A DNA stretch of 64,000 bases from Sycon ciliatum. Its lineage: Eukaryota; Porifera; Calcarea; Leucosolenida; Sycettidae. The notes below the pieces were generated by a model. The model had not been told where the DNA came from. It did not search any database and saw only the letters and a list, made by a program, of their open reading frames with translations. Positions 9,740 through 21,397 of this stretch are shown here, in pieces. Position numbers and translations under genes: made by a program. Each line of letters begins with the position of its first letter. The stretch's first letter is position 1. The DNA is taken from the NCBI RefSeq assembly GCF_964019385.1, contig NC_088645.1, positions 7,414,175 to 7,478,174 of the forward strand, given 5' to 3'.

Positions 9740-9950
9740 AGCAAGTTATTGCCCGCTCAGTTACATGTACGCGCATGCGGACTGTCATTCTTGTACTTTG
9801 TGGTTCGTGATCAGATCAAGTTTCTACTGTTCGGAGTTTAAAATTTGAAACACAAAACAGCAACTTGATCTGACTACAAACTACAAAGCACGAGATTGAC
9901 AGACCACACACGCCCGCATGTAACTGAGCGGACAATAACTTACATGTACT
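9740..9950. repeat. Imperfect foldback, arms of about 80 bp
   Basis: The left arm from AAGTTATTGCCCGCTCAGTTAC to GATCAGATCAAGTT is mirrored, with small gaps, by AACTTGATCTGACTAC to AACTGAGCGGACAATAACTT on the right. A short AT-rich loop separates the arms. Confidence 0.65.
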
Positions 9951-10307
9951 TGTTCCAGCCACCTGAACCAGCCGCCTCAGCAGGTGAATGCAACCTTGAC
10001 ATTGATATCGATGCGTTGATGAGCAGCCAACGAACTACTTGACGAACTGAATGCGTTCGAGACGAAGTCGTGGAGTCCATCCCAGTTTCAGTTCCCACAC
10101 GCTGCGGTGACGCCGCTCAATCACGAACAACAACACCATCGATATCGTAATAAAGAAATAGAGAATTTCAAAACCACAAACGACGTTTACCACTGAACAA
10201 GTGTGTGGGGAGACTGAGAAAGTCGGAAAGGTTTCTCTCCATTTTCTGGATAGTTTGAGTGAAGCATGCAATAAATGATTTACTGCGCCTCGTACGCACT
10301 CGTACAC

Positions 10308-10375
10308 GGGCAATACCGGCTGATACATGACCTCACGGCTGGCGCCGTTCGGTCATGTATCAGCCGGTATTGCCC
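10308..10375. repeat. Perfect 25-bp inverted repeat
   Basis: The arm 10308-10332 (GGGCAATACCGGCTGATACA then TGACC) is exactly complementary to 10351-10375 across an 18-nt spacer. It would form a very stable hairpin. The GGCAATACCG end resembles the GGTATTGCCC motif near 9730. Confidence 0.85.
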
Positions 10376-10558
10376 TTTGTATACTTTATTTATAGTGGAA
10401 ATCAAAACAGGCAAAATGCCTAATAACATTGGACCCACTGTGAATAACATGTTAAAGGATATTGTGGAAAAAAGTAGATACAAGAGAAAAAGAGAAAGGA
10501 AAAATGACGGAAGGTTGGTTGCAACGAACAGATATCAATCCAGTGAGCATTGGAAAAC

Positions 10559-11530
10559 CTATGTCGCTGATAATATATACTGCAAGGCTTGAGATTTAAA
10601 ATCCAAATACCTATTTGAACATTTTGCTGCTGGTGGCAATCTATTCCACATAATGGCTCCAGCGTGCGTTAGGCGCTTAGCAGAACGAGCAGTGCTAGCA
10701 GGTGGGACCACAAGCAAGTTGCTTTGGCCTCCCCGAGTGCGAGTTGAGGGCACGACAGCAAAAAAGGACTCAAACAGGGTGCTACATGCATCATGCAAAC
10801 ATCGCCAGATGAAACAAAACATATTCAAGTGCACAGAAACCTGTAGATCACATACATGCATTCGATTTAGCAGGGGAGCAGTACTGGTCCACGGTGGCGA
10901 CTTGCAGACTGCCCGAGCGGCACGTTTGAACAGCCTATGTAGCCGTTGTTCCTGGGCAACTGTCAAATACGGGTAGTAACTAATAGAAGCATACAAAAAT
11001 TCAGGCAAAACGATAGATCTGAAGTAGGTGAGTCGGCATGGATACGGCAGCGAGGAAGCATGTCGCAGCAGGACAGCAATTTTGCCGGCAACACGACGAG
11101 CAACATGGTCCACCATTGTGGTCCAACTCATGTCCGAGTCAAAATGCAGGCCAAGGTATTTGGCAGATGTGACTACTGGTAGGACTTGTGAATTGCATAC
11201 AACATTGATGTCGAGGGCTGCAGCTCTATGGTGTGGTATGGCGAGTATCTGCGTCTTGGTCTCGTTAAGGATCAGTCCACGTTTCTTCAACCAAGTGGCC
11301 AGGTACTGAACTGCTGCAGTGAGGCGCTGGGAGACAACTTCTGGCTGTGGACTGCTCGCACGCAGCGAGATGTCATCAGCAAACTGAATAGTGGTGACGT
11401 CATGAGGGGCAAGGTCGCCGGCAATATCCCTCACATACAGAACGAAGAGCAAAGGTCCGAGAACTGACCCTTGAGGAACCCCTGACTGGCTGTCATAAGT
11501 TCTTGTGCTCGTTTGTACTCGTGCAGTAAA
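10559..11530 (-). pseudogene. Reverse transcriptase C-terminal half of a second LINE lineage
   Basis: The ORF 10559-11452 has the catalytic QFADDISL block, then KTQILAI, AKYLGLHFDSDMSW and a C-terminal IMWNRLPP region. The frame extends upstream of the first Met to about 11530 and there reads SQSGVPQGSVLGPLLF. This is therefore a 5'-truncated copy that lacks the fingers region and endonuclease, not a gene starting at 11452. Its sequence differs clearly from the 8.1, 38.5 and 59 kb copies, so a separate subfamily is likely. Confidence 0.85.
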
Positions 11531-12032
11531 TCATACATATTTGACCGCTTAGAGATCACAAGTTTCTGTGGGGGTCAATAATAAGAGAGTGATAAGTAAC
11601 CATACCCACGACGCACACACCACCCCTATGTTTTTTCACTAAAAAGAAAAGCAGTCGTAACTGCAACAGCCACATGGCCAATAAGAAAACCAATACGATA
11701 TATCGATAAACATACACCCAGAAGTCAGGGGTGGGAGGGTGGGATACAAACTGCACCAACGAAAAGCCACTACGAAGTGACAGGAATGCGGTCCAGCACA
11801 ACATTTTTGCTGACGCAAAAAGTTGTGGGGAAATCCCAAAATCCCAAGATTTTGCAGATTTTGCATGAGCCCAAATGTTCAAGTCACCCACAAAGACACA
11901 AGCTTTCCAACTCTCTTTGGCCGTTGGAAAGCGTACCGTCCCGAAACATCCCCCCCCCCCCGCCCCCCCCGCCCCCCCCCCCGCCCCCCCCCCCCCCCCG
12001 CGAAAAACCCATAAGCCAACCACCTCTAGCTA
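11531..12032. repeat. Spacer with a C-rich tract of about 50 nt
   Basis: From about 11951 to 12000 the plus strand is almost pure C with isolated G residues, so the minus strand has long G runs with quadruplex potential. The proline- and glycine-rich ORFs across it are products of the tract, not genes. Before the tract I see only a GGGGTCAATAATAAGAG motif related to the 9.6 kb spacer. Confidence 0.7.
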
Positions 12033-12483
12033 GGCCCAGACAGATTCTGCTCCGCTCGCCTCGATATTTTGCCGCAAAATGCTTCTGCGAAATCTTCGAC
12101 ATTTTGCCGAGCCTGGTACAAGAAACTCAATATTTTGCTCCATTTCCTCCTGAAAAACGTATATTTTATCCACTTCCCGTACAATCCCGTACAGCGTTTC
12201 ACACAAATCGCAGGGTCGGTTTCTCAACACGGGTTTCCACGCACGTGTCCCTGAGTTCTTCCAAAATCATGTCGATCCACAGTGAATCACGGTGATATTT
12301 TGGGGACATGATCTCGTCCTGGGCAGTGTATCCTGCTGAACGGGTAAGAAACAAGGAAATCCAAGTATCAGGCATCGAATTTACCCAACATCTCGATATT
12401 TTGCTCCGATTTTGCCGGCAATTTCCGCTCTTTCAATTCTTCGATATTTGCCGAAAGAATTGACGGCAGGATCTGTCTGGGCC
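12033..12483. mobile_element. MITE, 451 bp, TA target duplication
   Basis: The termini GGCCCAGACAGATTCTGC (12033-12050) and the complement of the right end (GGCCCAGACAGATCCTGC) differ at one position. Both are flanked by TA (12031-12032 and 12484-12485). Inside, ATATTTTGCC motifs recur in both orientations. TA duplication suggests a Tc1/mariner-type mobiliser. No transposase is present. Confidence 0.65.
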
Positions 12484-13186
12484 TACAGTCCGTTTCAAAA
12501 AGATTTACAACCCTGGCGATCGCCCGCGGAGTTTGGCGTCTTACCGTATGAGCACTCGAGCGCTGCCTGGAAAAACTCACTGTGAACTCGAAGAAATATT
12601 CCGCGCGAAAGCAGGAAAAATGACAACTCACTCACGTTGACACAGTCATGGACGTACGTCTGGTTTACAACAAACGAGTTCTTCCTCGTATCGATAATGG
12701 AGTCAGAGAGGACATGTCGAAACGAAAGTGTTGTAAATGTTGACGAGCTGCATGGGTCCGTTTTGTGACCAAAATAGTTTCTTTGAGCTGCGATGCAATT
12801 TACTCACCGTGTGACGAAAACGACATCGACACGGACTAATTCCCAAGGCCATGACTTGGCAAAGCTATCCGTGTGACTTCGACGACATTTTGAGAAAAGC
12901 AAACGCTTGTGAACGCTGATAGAAGACGGCGTTGACTGCTAAATTCAAATAAATCGGCGATCTTGAAATACTAAAATAAATCTCAAAAGCTACAGCGCGA
13001 TGACTTCCATCAGTATAATTCACTCACACCATTGCAGTGTTGTGGGTGTGTTCACATGGCGTGAGCCAGTCAAGTGTCAGTCAGTTCGGCAGGAAGCGCG
13101 AGCTCCAACAACAAGTCGTTTGGTGCAGCCACCTTCTTTGTCTTGTACCAGCTTGATCACCAAAACAATGAAAAAAAAGGTTTGAC

Positions 13187-13252
13187 GTGAGGATAGGTTG
13201 GGATTTGAACTCACAACTTCATGGTCAGCAGACAGCATTCATAACCACAAGT
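13187..13252 (-). repeat. tRNA-like (SINE or tRNA pseudogene) segment
   Basis: On the minus strand it shows TGTGGTTATGAATGC (A-box-like) followed about 30 nt later by GAGTTCAAATCCC (B-box-like). The cloverleaf stems are not convincing, so this is called tRNA-derived rather than a tRNA gene. Confidence 0.45.
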
Positions 13253-14312
13253 CCAAAAAGGAAAGGATAAATCGTGGGTTTTGATAAAAAAATCGATACT
13301 GGCTTCCTGGGCAAATTGTAAACCATGGGAAAAGGCCGGAAACCTGGCCGAAATTCTAACTCCTTAACGGTTGGTCCAATTGTTCCGAAACCTTCACAGA
13401 ACAATTTGCCGTGTCCTAACAAGCCATTCTATGTACTTTGTTGTTCAAATTTCCATTATCTTCATAGTTTTTAAGACCCAAACCTGATTGTAAATCTTTT
13501 TGAAACAGACTATAGCTCTGGCCACCCATCAGTCTAGAAAACAAGTGCTTCCATTCTACACAACTATGTTGGTCTTCAGGAAGCAACTATCCCCGCCTGT
13601 AACAAGATAACAAGCAGACAGAAAGCGCGATAACAGTAGTGACTTTACTCCCTCGCACCCAGACGCGGATTTTTTGGAAACAAGTTTCTATACTTCCAAT
13701 GGGAGAATCCGACATCGCAGTGCATTTCGGCGTGGCCAGGTCAAATTGTAGAGTATCGCATCGAGTGAACTGCTTTATCTGAGAGAGGAGATGTTCGTGT
13801 CCTTGAGACCCGAAGTCCCGTTTCCATACGACAAAATTATTTAGGAGCTCTGGGCTCAGCGCTTTTTCATGGTATGAATTTCGGGTTGTTCTGGTCGGGT
13901 CGCAGCGTCGCGGACTATTCCATCATCTTCAGCATCGAAAAACTACTGGCCATGTGAAATTACAAGGCGGTGAGAAGCTTTTGTCTTCATCTACGAGCGA
14001 ATTTGTTCTGCGCCGGCATACCAAAGTAAGCAATTTCGTACGCGCAATTCGAGTGACGAGGCGTGTGCACTGTACACTGTACTGCATGCACTGACTGTGC
14101 GGTCGTTCTCGACTCTCCCATCACTCCCATTCATTTCTGTTTCCAGCAAAAGTCCAACTTGGCGCACTTCAAATCACTATAACTCAAGAATGGCTGGGCC
14201 GATTTGAATAATACTTGCAGATTTCCTATGTACTTCGCCTGGGAGAATCGAATGAGACCAAAATCGAAGCGATCGGAGCAAGTTTTGGAAATTGGGTGTA
14301 GTCACTAATAAC

Positions 14313-14422
14313 AGGGCACAAAACTGACATGTTACTGAGACATTCAACGACCTGAGACCTACATGTAGCTCTCACACACCTCCAGTGCGCAAACTAACAG
14401 CCTTCCAGCTTGGAAAGTTACA
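14313..14422 (+). repeat. Dispersed repeat family X, copy 1
   Basis: Shares the core GGCACAAAACTGACA, GAGACATTCAACGACCT and GCGCAAACTAACAGCCTTCC with copies at 44524, 45629 and 58803 (minus). No coding content or Pol III boxes are evident. Confidence 0.65.
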
Positions 14423-15735
14423 TATTGCGCTCTCTGACTTCTCCCTACCCTGCCACAGTCATGGATAGTTGCTGCACAACTCGTTTCCATGCGACTCTTC
14501 CCATCCCAACTAAGACAATCAATGCAGAAATAATGTGCCAGAATCAGTGTACTGTGTAGCTGAGAGTAGTGAGAGTCTGTGCACGTGTCCGAGCGCCATG
14601 AAAGCCTGGAAACTCACCTCACGACCCGCCGACGTCGACAGCCACAGCAGCCCCAGCGCGCCTATTATCGGGGCAAATTCAAATTTTCTGTGACCAATAA
14701 TCTCTACGACCTTTTGGGGGAAGATCCCTTTTCGAATGCTCTTTGAGGGACTGAGTGCATGATAATTACGTAGTCGGCTGAAATTTGAATCACGTCGGAA
14801 AAATTTGAGCGTTCTGCGATGAAGGGGAGTGGAATGGCGTTGATGGGACGAATTTGCTTGCATATAAGTTAGGCTTGGAGACGACTTTGCTGTTACCGCG
14901 CCTGACTTGCGGCGGCTAGATAACGGAGTTTGGTACTCTGGCGTTGCTCTCGCCAAAAGCTTTCCAACGAGCCCTAGATTTTGGAAATCAAGCAAAGGAG
15001 ACTAAAGACTTTTTAGTCATGACCGGGTGAAGTTGAAAAGTTTGCTGAAATTTGTAATTCTGTTGCATGCTCTCTTGGTAATCTGGTAGGGTAGAATTAA
15101 AACACAAATTTAATTTAATAGGAATGGTAACAGGCCATGCTAACCCACATAGGTTAATTGGCGTTTGAATGATTGTTTTCTCACTTTCTTTCTTTTGGGG
15201 GAGGGGGGGCGGGGGGGGGGGAGGGCAGTTCAGTCTCATCGTGTTTATTCATTCCCATTTTTAACATAAGGAGTGAAATCCCGTCCCAGAGCAATAGCAA
15301 TTTGCGTCGAAATATCCAATCCAAGTACATGATGATTGCAGTCTCCGAGGAGAAGCCGAACAGTGGCTCCAGATGCCTTTTCTCATAAAGAATCCCTCAG
15401 GTTGCACAGATAATGATGAATACTATTATTTTTGCGAGGACACACCTCAGTCAACACACTTCGGTTTCATTGAACAGCTGGGAAAGCCAATGACAGCGGA
15501 TAGACCGTTATGCGATGCGGGCCGTGGAACCCAGGTACATGTAACAGACAATACTTGAGAGATCATGCATAACGTTATTCAACGTACTGAGATGTGGGGA
15601 AAGGCTGGAGAATATTTCGCTGTTACCATTCAGCCTCTAGTCAGGAAAATGTAGAGGCATCCAAATTAATAAAATTGGAGAAAACTCAAGCTAAAAATTG
15701 CAGTACGCACATAGGGAAACGGATAGGCGAGTGAG

Positions 15736-17244
15736 TTAAATAAGAGTGCAGGCGAACAGGCCAGCGAACAATAGGACTGCGGAAGAAGCAATGAGGGTGC
15801 TCTGGCCAGAACCTTGGCCGGATTCAGCGATGACTTTGAGCGGGAAGGACGTGGCGGACACAGTGAACGAAGCCTCCGGAACGGCCGTCTGCTTGGAGAG
15901 CGACGCAGTGAATTGCTGAGAGGAAAAGCTGCTGCTTGCTTGGGTGGTCATGACGGCCTCCACGCGGAACGAGCACTTGGGATCGCTGGTGGTGAAGTTG
16001 CTATAGTCGACCAGCTCACAGTGGGGAGATTTGGGCGGGCAGGTTTTTGAGAGGACGGACGTCAGCACGGTCATGAGCAGGGACGCATCTTGTCCTGATT
16101 TGCTAGAACAGAACGTGACGTTGTACATAGTACCCACGCTTGTGCTTGTTACCAAGGTGAAATTGGTAACCGGGGTAACGGTAGGAGCGGCAGTGGTGGG
16201 AGGTGAGGTGGTTGGTACGGGGCATGATGAATCTGTGCGAGTTGCTCCAATGGCACTGCACACGCTGGTAGCGGCAGCTGCGGAAGCCTGACAGTGAATG
16301 TTCATGGCTGCCTCGCACTCGCTCTTGCACATCCTGTGGACGCTGGTGGTGCTGGAGCACACGCCCAGGCTTGTTCTGCAGGAAACCTCCTTCAGGAAGG
16401 CATTACAGTCGGGGTTGCTGTTAAAGTTAGAGATGGTATGCGTAACACTGTCGCCGAAGGTGGCCACGTTGGTTCTCATCCATTGATCGTGATAGGACTG
16501 AGCAATGCGGTCCGAAATGAGCGATTTGTCGCAGCGGGAGCCGTAGCGAGTGGTGACATTGCTGGTGAAGAACTGAGCGCAGAACGGCAGCTCACGCTGA
16601 CTGCTTGGCACACAGCTACTGCAAGTGACGCCCGTCGTGGGAGTGACCAGCCCGGCAATGCTGGCAGGCTTGGAGTCCGTACCGGCAGCGGAGCACTGAG
16701 CCATTCCCTTGTTCCACTCAGATTCGCCGAAGCTCTCCAGCTCGGACGCAATGCACTGTTGAATAGCCTGGTTAATGTTGAGGCCGGCGGTGACCTCGCC
16801 TTCGGTGAAATTCTGGGCCATCAGCCCAAACACGTGGTCAGCGGTACTTGGGAACAGAAGCTGAGTGAGAGCATCGCAGGCTCGCGAGTGGGCACTGGCC
16901 ACGCAGCCATAGCCCAGCACCATTGCGGCCACGTTTGCGCTCATCAGATCGGCCTCGGAGGCCTCTCGCTCGAACACGAGCGCGTCGTACTTGGCTCGGT
17001 CCATCATGGGTACGACGCACTGCATCATGTCGCTAACCAGCGTGAAGTTATTGGTCTCACTGCGGCAACCATCCAGCAGCTCCACAAGTGAGCCATGGTT
17101 ATCCAGCTTCAACGCCGCGTTGCATTTCGCCATTGTGCATCCCCCAAGATCCACCCTACCTGCCGGCGCACAACACGGGTGCTGAGCCACCGCCAGCCCC
17201 AGGCTGCAGGACAGCATTAGCGAGAGTAGAAGAGCAGTGCTCAT
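15736..17244 (-). CDS. Secreted cysteine-rich protein with Frizzled-CRD-like segment and GPI-type tail (paralogue 2)
   Basis: A single-exon ORF of 502 residues, clearly paralogous to the 191-1687 gene with the same order and spacing of most cysteines. Residues 1-20 are a signal peptide. VLGYGC (109-114) and LPFCAQFF are shared landmarks. Cysteines 280-318 again follow C-x8-C-x6-C-x9-C-x3-C-x7-C, as in the second half of Frizzled CRDs. A Thr/Pro-rich linker (about 342-360, TTSPPTTAAPTVTP) separates this from a C-terminal globular region of about 110 residues. SGQGSGQS and a hydrophobic end (about 475-502) suggest GPI anchoring. GC content is higher than in the surroundings, as expected of a conserved coding region. 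Function is unknown; a cell-surface receptor or adhesion role is inferred only from architecture. Confidence 0.85.
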   Translation of the reverse strand: MSTALLLSLMLSCSLGLAVAQHPCCAPAGRVDLGGCTMAKCNAALKLDNHGSLVELLDGCRSETNNFTLVSDMMQCVVPMMDRAKYDALVFEREASEADLMSANVAAMVLGYGCVASAHSRACDALTQLLFPSTADHVFGLMAQNFTEGEVTAGLNINQAIQQCIASELESFGESEWNKGMAQCSAAGTDSKPASIAGLVTPTTGVTCSSCVPSSQRELPFCAQFFTSNVTTRYGSRCDKSLISDRIAQSYHDQWMRTNVATFGDSVTHTISNFNSNPDCNAFLKEVSCRTSLGVCSSTTSVHRMCKSECEAAMNIHCQASAAAATSVCSAIGATRTDSSCPVPTTSPPTTAAPTVTPVTNFTLVTSTSVGTMYNVTFCSSKSGQDASLLMTVLTSVLSKTCPPKSPHCELVDYSNFTTSDPKCSFRVEAVMTTQASSSFSSQQFTASLSKQTAVPEASFTVSATSFPLKVIAESGQGSGQSTLIASSAVLLFAGLFACTLI

Positions 17245-20200
17245 GGCTGATGACTGATCGTTTGCAGGCGTCGGTTATCTGAGCTCCGATTCGAACGGCT
17301 CCAGGAAAAAAAGTGATGCAATTAGTTCGTCTGCACTAGCTTTTCTACCTCCGAGGAACCGCATAAGTATTGCATGATACTGCTACATGGTAGCTGTGTG
17401 CTTGAATCGTGCGTGTAGCCGTGTAGCCGTGTAGCCAAAGTACCTGCCTGACAGGCTGGCATGCCTTTAGCTCAACACGCCTGTAGAGCAGTAGTTGTCG
17501 AGTCTAAACTGCTCACTACTCAATGATCCGCTCGTGCAAAGGAAGGTAGCTGCATGGAGTTGTCCGGGGTGCGGGCAGGCGAATTACACACACATACATA
17601 CACACACACACACACACACATACATACACACACACACACACAGTGCACAACACACACAGTCCCAGGCGCGTGCACGCTGTAGTGCCAGTGCCAGTAGCGG
17701 TGGAGTGAGGGTCAGGTATTGACAGGTAGTGCGGCCAGCACTACCTAATCGGGATATGGGTGGACAGTTCCGTCTGTCAACACGTCACGGTGTTGCTCTG
17801 AGGTAGGCCTTTCTCACGCGAGCCGCCAAGTCGGAAACACCTCCTGAGAATAATCTTACTCCTGCTGGACTGTACTACGTGCTTGCAGGGCAGGTCTACA
17901 TCATACAAACACTAGCAATCCAGCAGGTTCTTTGCAGAGCGACAAGGCCAGGGTATTTTCAAAAGACTGCCTAGAACAAGACAGGCATCAATTGCATCCT
18001 GCGACGTGGGTTTGAAGGCTACGCAGGCTGCGGACAGATGTGAGTGTCAACGTGCACGCGCTAAAGTTTGGGCCTTGTCAACACTTGATAGTATCAGGTT
18101 AGGCTCGATATGAACTAATACTTCCGATAGTGCTAGAGGGCTGTGCTGCATGGCTCCCTGTATGCAGCTGTCCCGGTGTAATACTAGTATTGAGAACACA
18201 ACCGTCATTGCACACTCCACAGTCCACTACTGCCTGTATCACTATCAGTGTATGGGAGCCGAGTGACCCAGCAGGCTACGCCAGCTGAAAATAGCCTCTC
18301 ATTCAAGCATATACGCAGGCACAGGGTATTCTGGAACGGTAGCTTCAAAGTCTGCTACCTACTAACGCGTGATTGTATTACACTCTGAATATTTAATAGC
18401 AGCCGCGAGATTGTTGTCTTGCTGGCTGGCTGGTACAAGCATGTGTATCTCAAAGTGATGTAACAGTACTGATGAGTATACATGTACTAGTATCCGGCAG
18501 CTCGCAGCAACAATCCCCGAGGTATGCATAGATCAGCGGATATCCTGACCTGGTGTTGATTTCATCAGGATGCTATACATTAGCGTCTGCGTGTTCTAAT
18601 ATGGAGCTGCTAGGACGTCTTTAGATAGCAAAACTCGAAAACGATAGACACGTGTTTCACAGACATACATGTACACGTCTGGGGCTTGTCAATGAAATCC
18701 GATAGCGGTGGATCATTGCCTCCTAGCCTCCCTGGCCTGGCGCATGGCATGCTCCAGCTAAGAACATCCCAGTGTTCGCAGGTGCATGCGTGTAGCTAGC
18801 AGCTGCGCAGGGCCGTACAGCGCACAGCGCACGTGCCGTTGACGAAATCGATCGGATTTCATTCATCGATCACGGGCATGTACATGTACGTGTGCATGTA
18901 GCACTAACTGACTCAAGCCTAAGAAAACAGTCTACTACTACTACAGTGCGAGTAGATACCGTAGCAAAACAGCCTAGGCTAGAGTCTCTCGTGTTCTGTG
19001 TTTGTGTACCCTGCAGCGCTAGCGAGCACTCTAGTCTAGTCCTGCTGCTCCGAAAGCCATGCACACATACATTAATTTTGTACATGTACATGTCGATGTA
19101 AAAAAGGAGACCAAGTTTGTACATTGTATGCACATGTGCATTGTCTAAAGTGTAGTTACCTGCACAAAGCATCTCAGTTACATTCACTATTCGGGTATTC
19201 CCCCGAAACCGATTTTACTGGTACATGTACATGTACATGCATCACTATACAGTAAGTATTACACCCACTCCGTCCTGCTGGATACTAGTATGTACCATTG
19301 TGTCGAGTCCTCCTCCTCATTTTACATGACTGTAGTTCATCATGCAGTGAGTGTTCAATAGTAAAAATAAATTAAAAAAATAAACCCACCCACAAGGGCC
19401 ACATGGCATCTCTGCTACAGGGAACAGTACAGCCTCCCTAGCTGCATTCCTATTGATGCCTGGTCGTAGGCTATGATTCCGAGACCTCCGGTCGGATGAG
19501 CCTCGCCAACCACATCGCCCCTTCGTCTTGTTGCCCTGTGTCATTTCAGTTGTCCTCTTCCCCTGATTATTAATAGGGCTGTATTTTCTAGTGAAAAAAC
19601 AAAACAAAAAAAGTAAAACAAAAACAGCATCGCTCCCTGAATCCGGGCACATACCGGTGTTGGGGCATTGCTCATTACTAAGACTTCACATGAAGATCTA
19701 CATTTACATGTATGGTGTGTACATGTCATGTACATGTACATGTACATGTAGATAAACCTTGTTTTGTAGGACCACGAGGAATACCAAATTCACAAGCAAA
19801 CGCCGAACTTTTGGGAGATTTCTAACATGAATAGTGGCTGCTAAATATTATTCCAAATCGACAAGAAGCGTTATGTATGGTCCTTCAATAGCAGGTGGGT
19901 ACTACATGTATATTACAGCCTCATTGGGCATCTGCCTTTGTTCTTCTAATGCCATGTTATGCTCCTTCTAAAACAAAGACCTGATTATGCCAACGTGTAT
20001 ACCGGCATAATCCGCTTACCCCTACCTCTGGTGTCTGGCCCATATACATGTACATGTACCTGCAGGGCTGTTTATATGGACTTAGAAAATAAAACAATTT
20101 CAGCGCGAAAACATGCTTTTTTGTTTACAGAGCACAGGCTTACGCAAACGAATACACACAGCTTCAAGAACCTTCAACTATCGGGCATAACGAGCACGAC

Positions 20201-20398
20201 ACAACACAGAAAAAACAAAAACATCATGCACTTCCAAACACTTGTTGTTGTGTTGTTGTAGAAGGAGGCGAAACCGCCTCCTTTGATACATGTGGACGAA
20301 AGAGGGAATGAAAGAGAGGGAGGATGGGGGGGGGGGGCAGAAATACGGAGAGAGGAACGGTAGACAATACTAGTAAGTGAACTGACCTCAGGGCTACA
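17245..20398. other. Intergenic region rich in ACATGTAC-type repeats
   Basis: No gene was recognised in about 3.1 kb. A CA/CATA microsatellite lies at 17586-17642. Palindromic ACATGTACATGT runs recur at about 19085, 19222, 19728 and 20044. A 9-bp hairpin (AAGGAGGCG, loop AAAC, CGCCTCCTT) is at 20262-20283 and a G run is near 20326. ORFs across this region are short and lack protein-like features. Confidence 0.5.
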
Positions 20399-20699
20399 TG
20401 TCGGGGAATCTCAAGCACGCACACAGAGTGCACCCGACACAACGAACACCCACTCAGTTCATATGGTTTACAAAGTTGAATGCATGATAGGATTAAAGTA
20501 ACGGGAAGAGAAATAGAAAGTCGGAACTGTCTTCATGCCATTGCAATAATAATTACAACCACTGAACACCGCGTGGTTGAGAGCTCTATCTGCTCAGGGG
20601 GTGCATGCATGCGTGCACAGCACACCCACACGTAATGAGTCTGAAGCACATGCCAGTACGTCATATTAGGACGTGACGTGGCAACGTGATACTAGTACA
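20399..20699 (-). repeat. 3' LTR of the Gypsy element
   Basis: 301 bp, TG...CA bounded when read on the minus strand, and the same sequence as 25072-25372. Confidence 0.95.
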
Positions 20700-20707
20700 T
20701 GCCCCCT
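20700..20707 (-). promoter_or_regulatory. Polypurine tract of the Gypsy element
   Basis: The minus strand reads AGGGGGCA immediately before the 3' LTR, the expected site for plus-strand DNA priming. Confidence 0.7.
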
Positions 20708-20914
20708 AGTGACAATTGTCACTAAAAATGAGGAGAAGAAGATAAAAAACAGTACCAATTATCGCAGAATAGGAGCCAATAAATTGAGAAAACAAAACAA
20801 AAGAACCAAATTTATGACACACACTATTAAACGTCAATCGTCAGAGACGGCCAAAACACGAATTAGAGTCACGAGTCAGACCCAAACTCGGACAAAGCAG
20901 AGAACATAGTGGTC

Positions 20915-21397
20915 TCAAGAACCATACCTACTAGGCTCACGGAGCAGGGCTCTGTCGCGGAGAAGACGACCACCAGCGGTGTCATCAGGTACACCAGCCA
21001 AAGGCACATGGTCCAACGGCTCGTCATCGATAATACTAGCTACATCTAGTGGCTCAGGGATACGACTGGAATGACTTCCAGCAGGCTTCAGCAGCTCTGT
21101 GTTGACGAGTTTTTCTGCTGTGCCACGGCCAATCACGACAGTTGAGGGACCAACGACTCGCTTGACGATCCAACCTTCTTCGAATTCGGGGAGTCGTTTC
21201 TGGTGCCGGTGTGGACGGCGGAAGAGAACAGACTCTCCAGCCGAGAACGCTTGAGTTGGCTCCTCGACAAAATCGCAGGACGACAACTCTGATTCCAGGA
21301 GATCGTACATGGCTGAGGCGCGACGCTGTATTTCCTCCGTTCAGCGGGGAAACGACCAATCTGTTGGGGTAGCATCCACCACGAGACTGCGGGGCTG
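20915..21397 (-). pseudogene. Integrase C-terminal portion of the Gypsy pol, after in-frame stops
   Basis: This is in the same frame as the 1212-residue ORF and is separated from it by TAG at 21398-21400 and by a further TGA at 21341-21343. The readable part contains SAGESVLFRRPHRHQK and IVKRVVGPSTVVI, then NTELLKP. This resembles the small barrel-like C-terminal domain of LTR-retrotransposon integrases. Absence of any indel suggests point mutation of a once continuous frame. The frame ends at 20915. Confidence 0.8.

Larger units (their letters stand above)
12486..15735. other. Largely unassigned non-coding stretch
   Basis: I find no convincing gene here. The 158-residue minus-strand ORF at 14519-14995 resembles nothing I know and has no supporting features. 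Recognisable items are a tRNA-like sequence at 13187-13252, a dispersed-repeat copy at 14313-14422 and a G-rich tract at 15197-15227. Confidence 0.5.

Noticed and set aside
11777-12295. Proline-rich ORF PPPPPPP...
   Set aside because: Created by the C-rich homopolymer tract; it has no homologous features.
14519-14995. 158-residue minus-strand ORF
   Set aside because: No recognisable motif, no regulatory context and composition like the surrounding non-coding DNA.
16294-17091. 265-residue plus-strand ORF
   Set aside because: Antisense shadow of the second CRD-like gene, open because of that gene's biased third codon positions.
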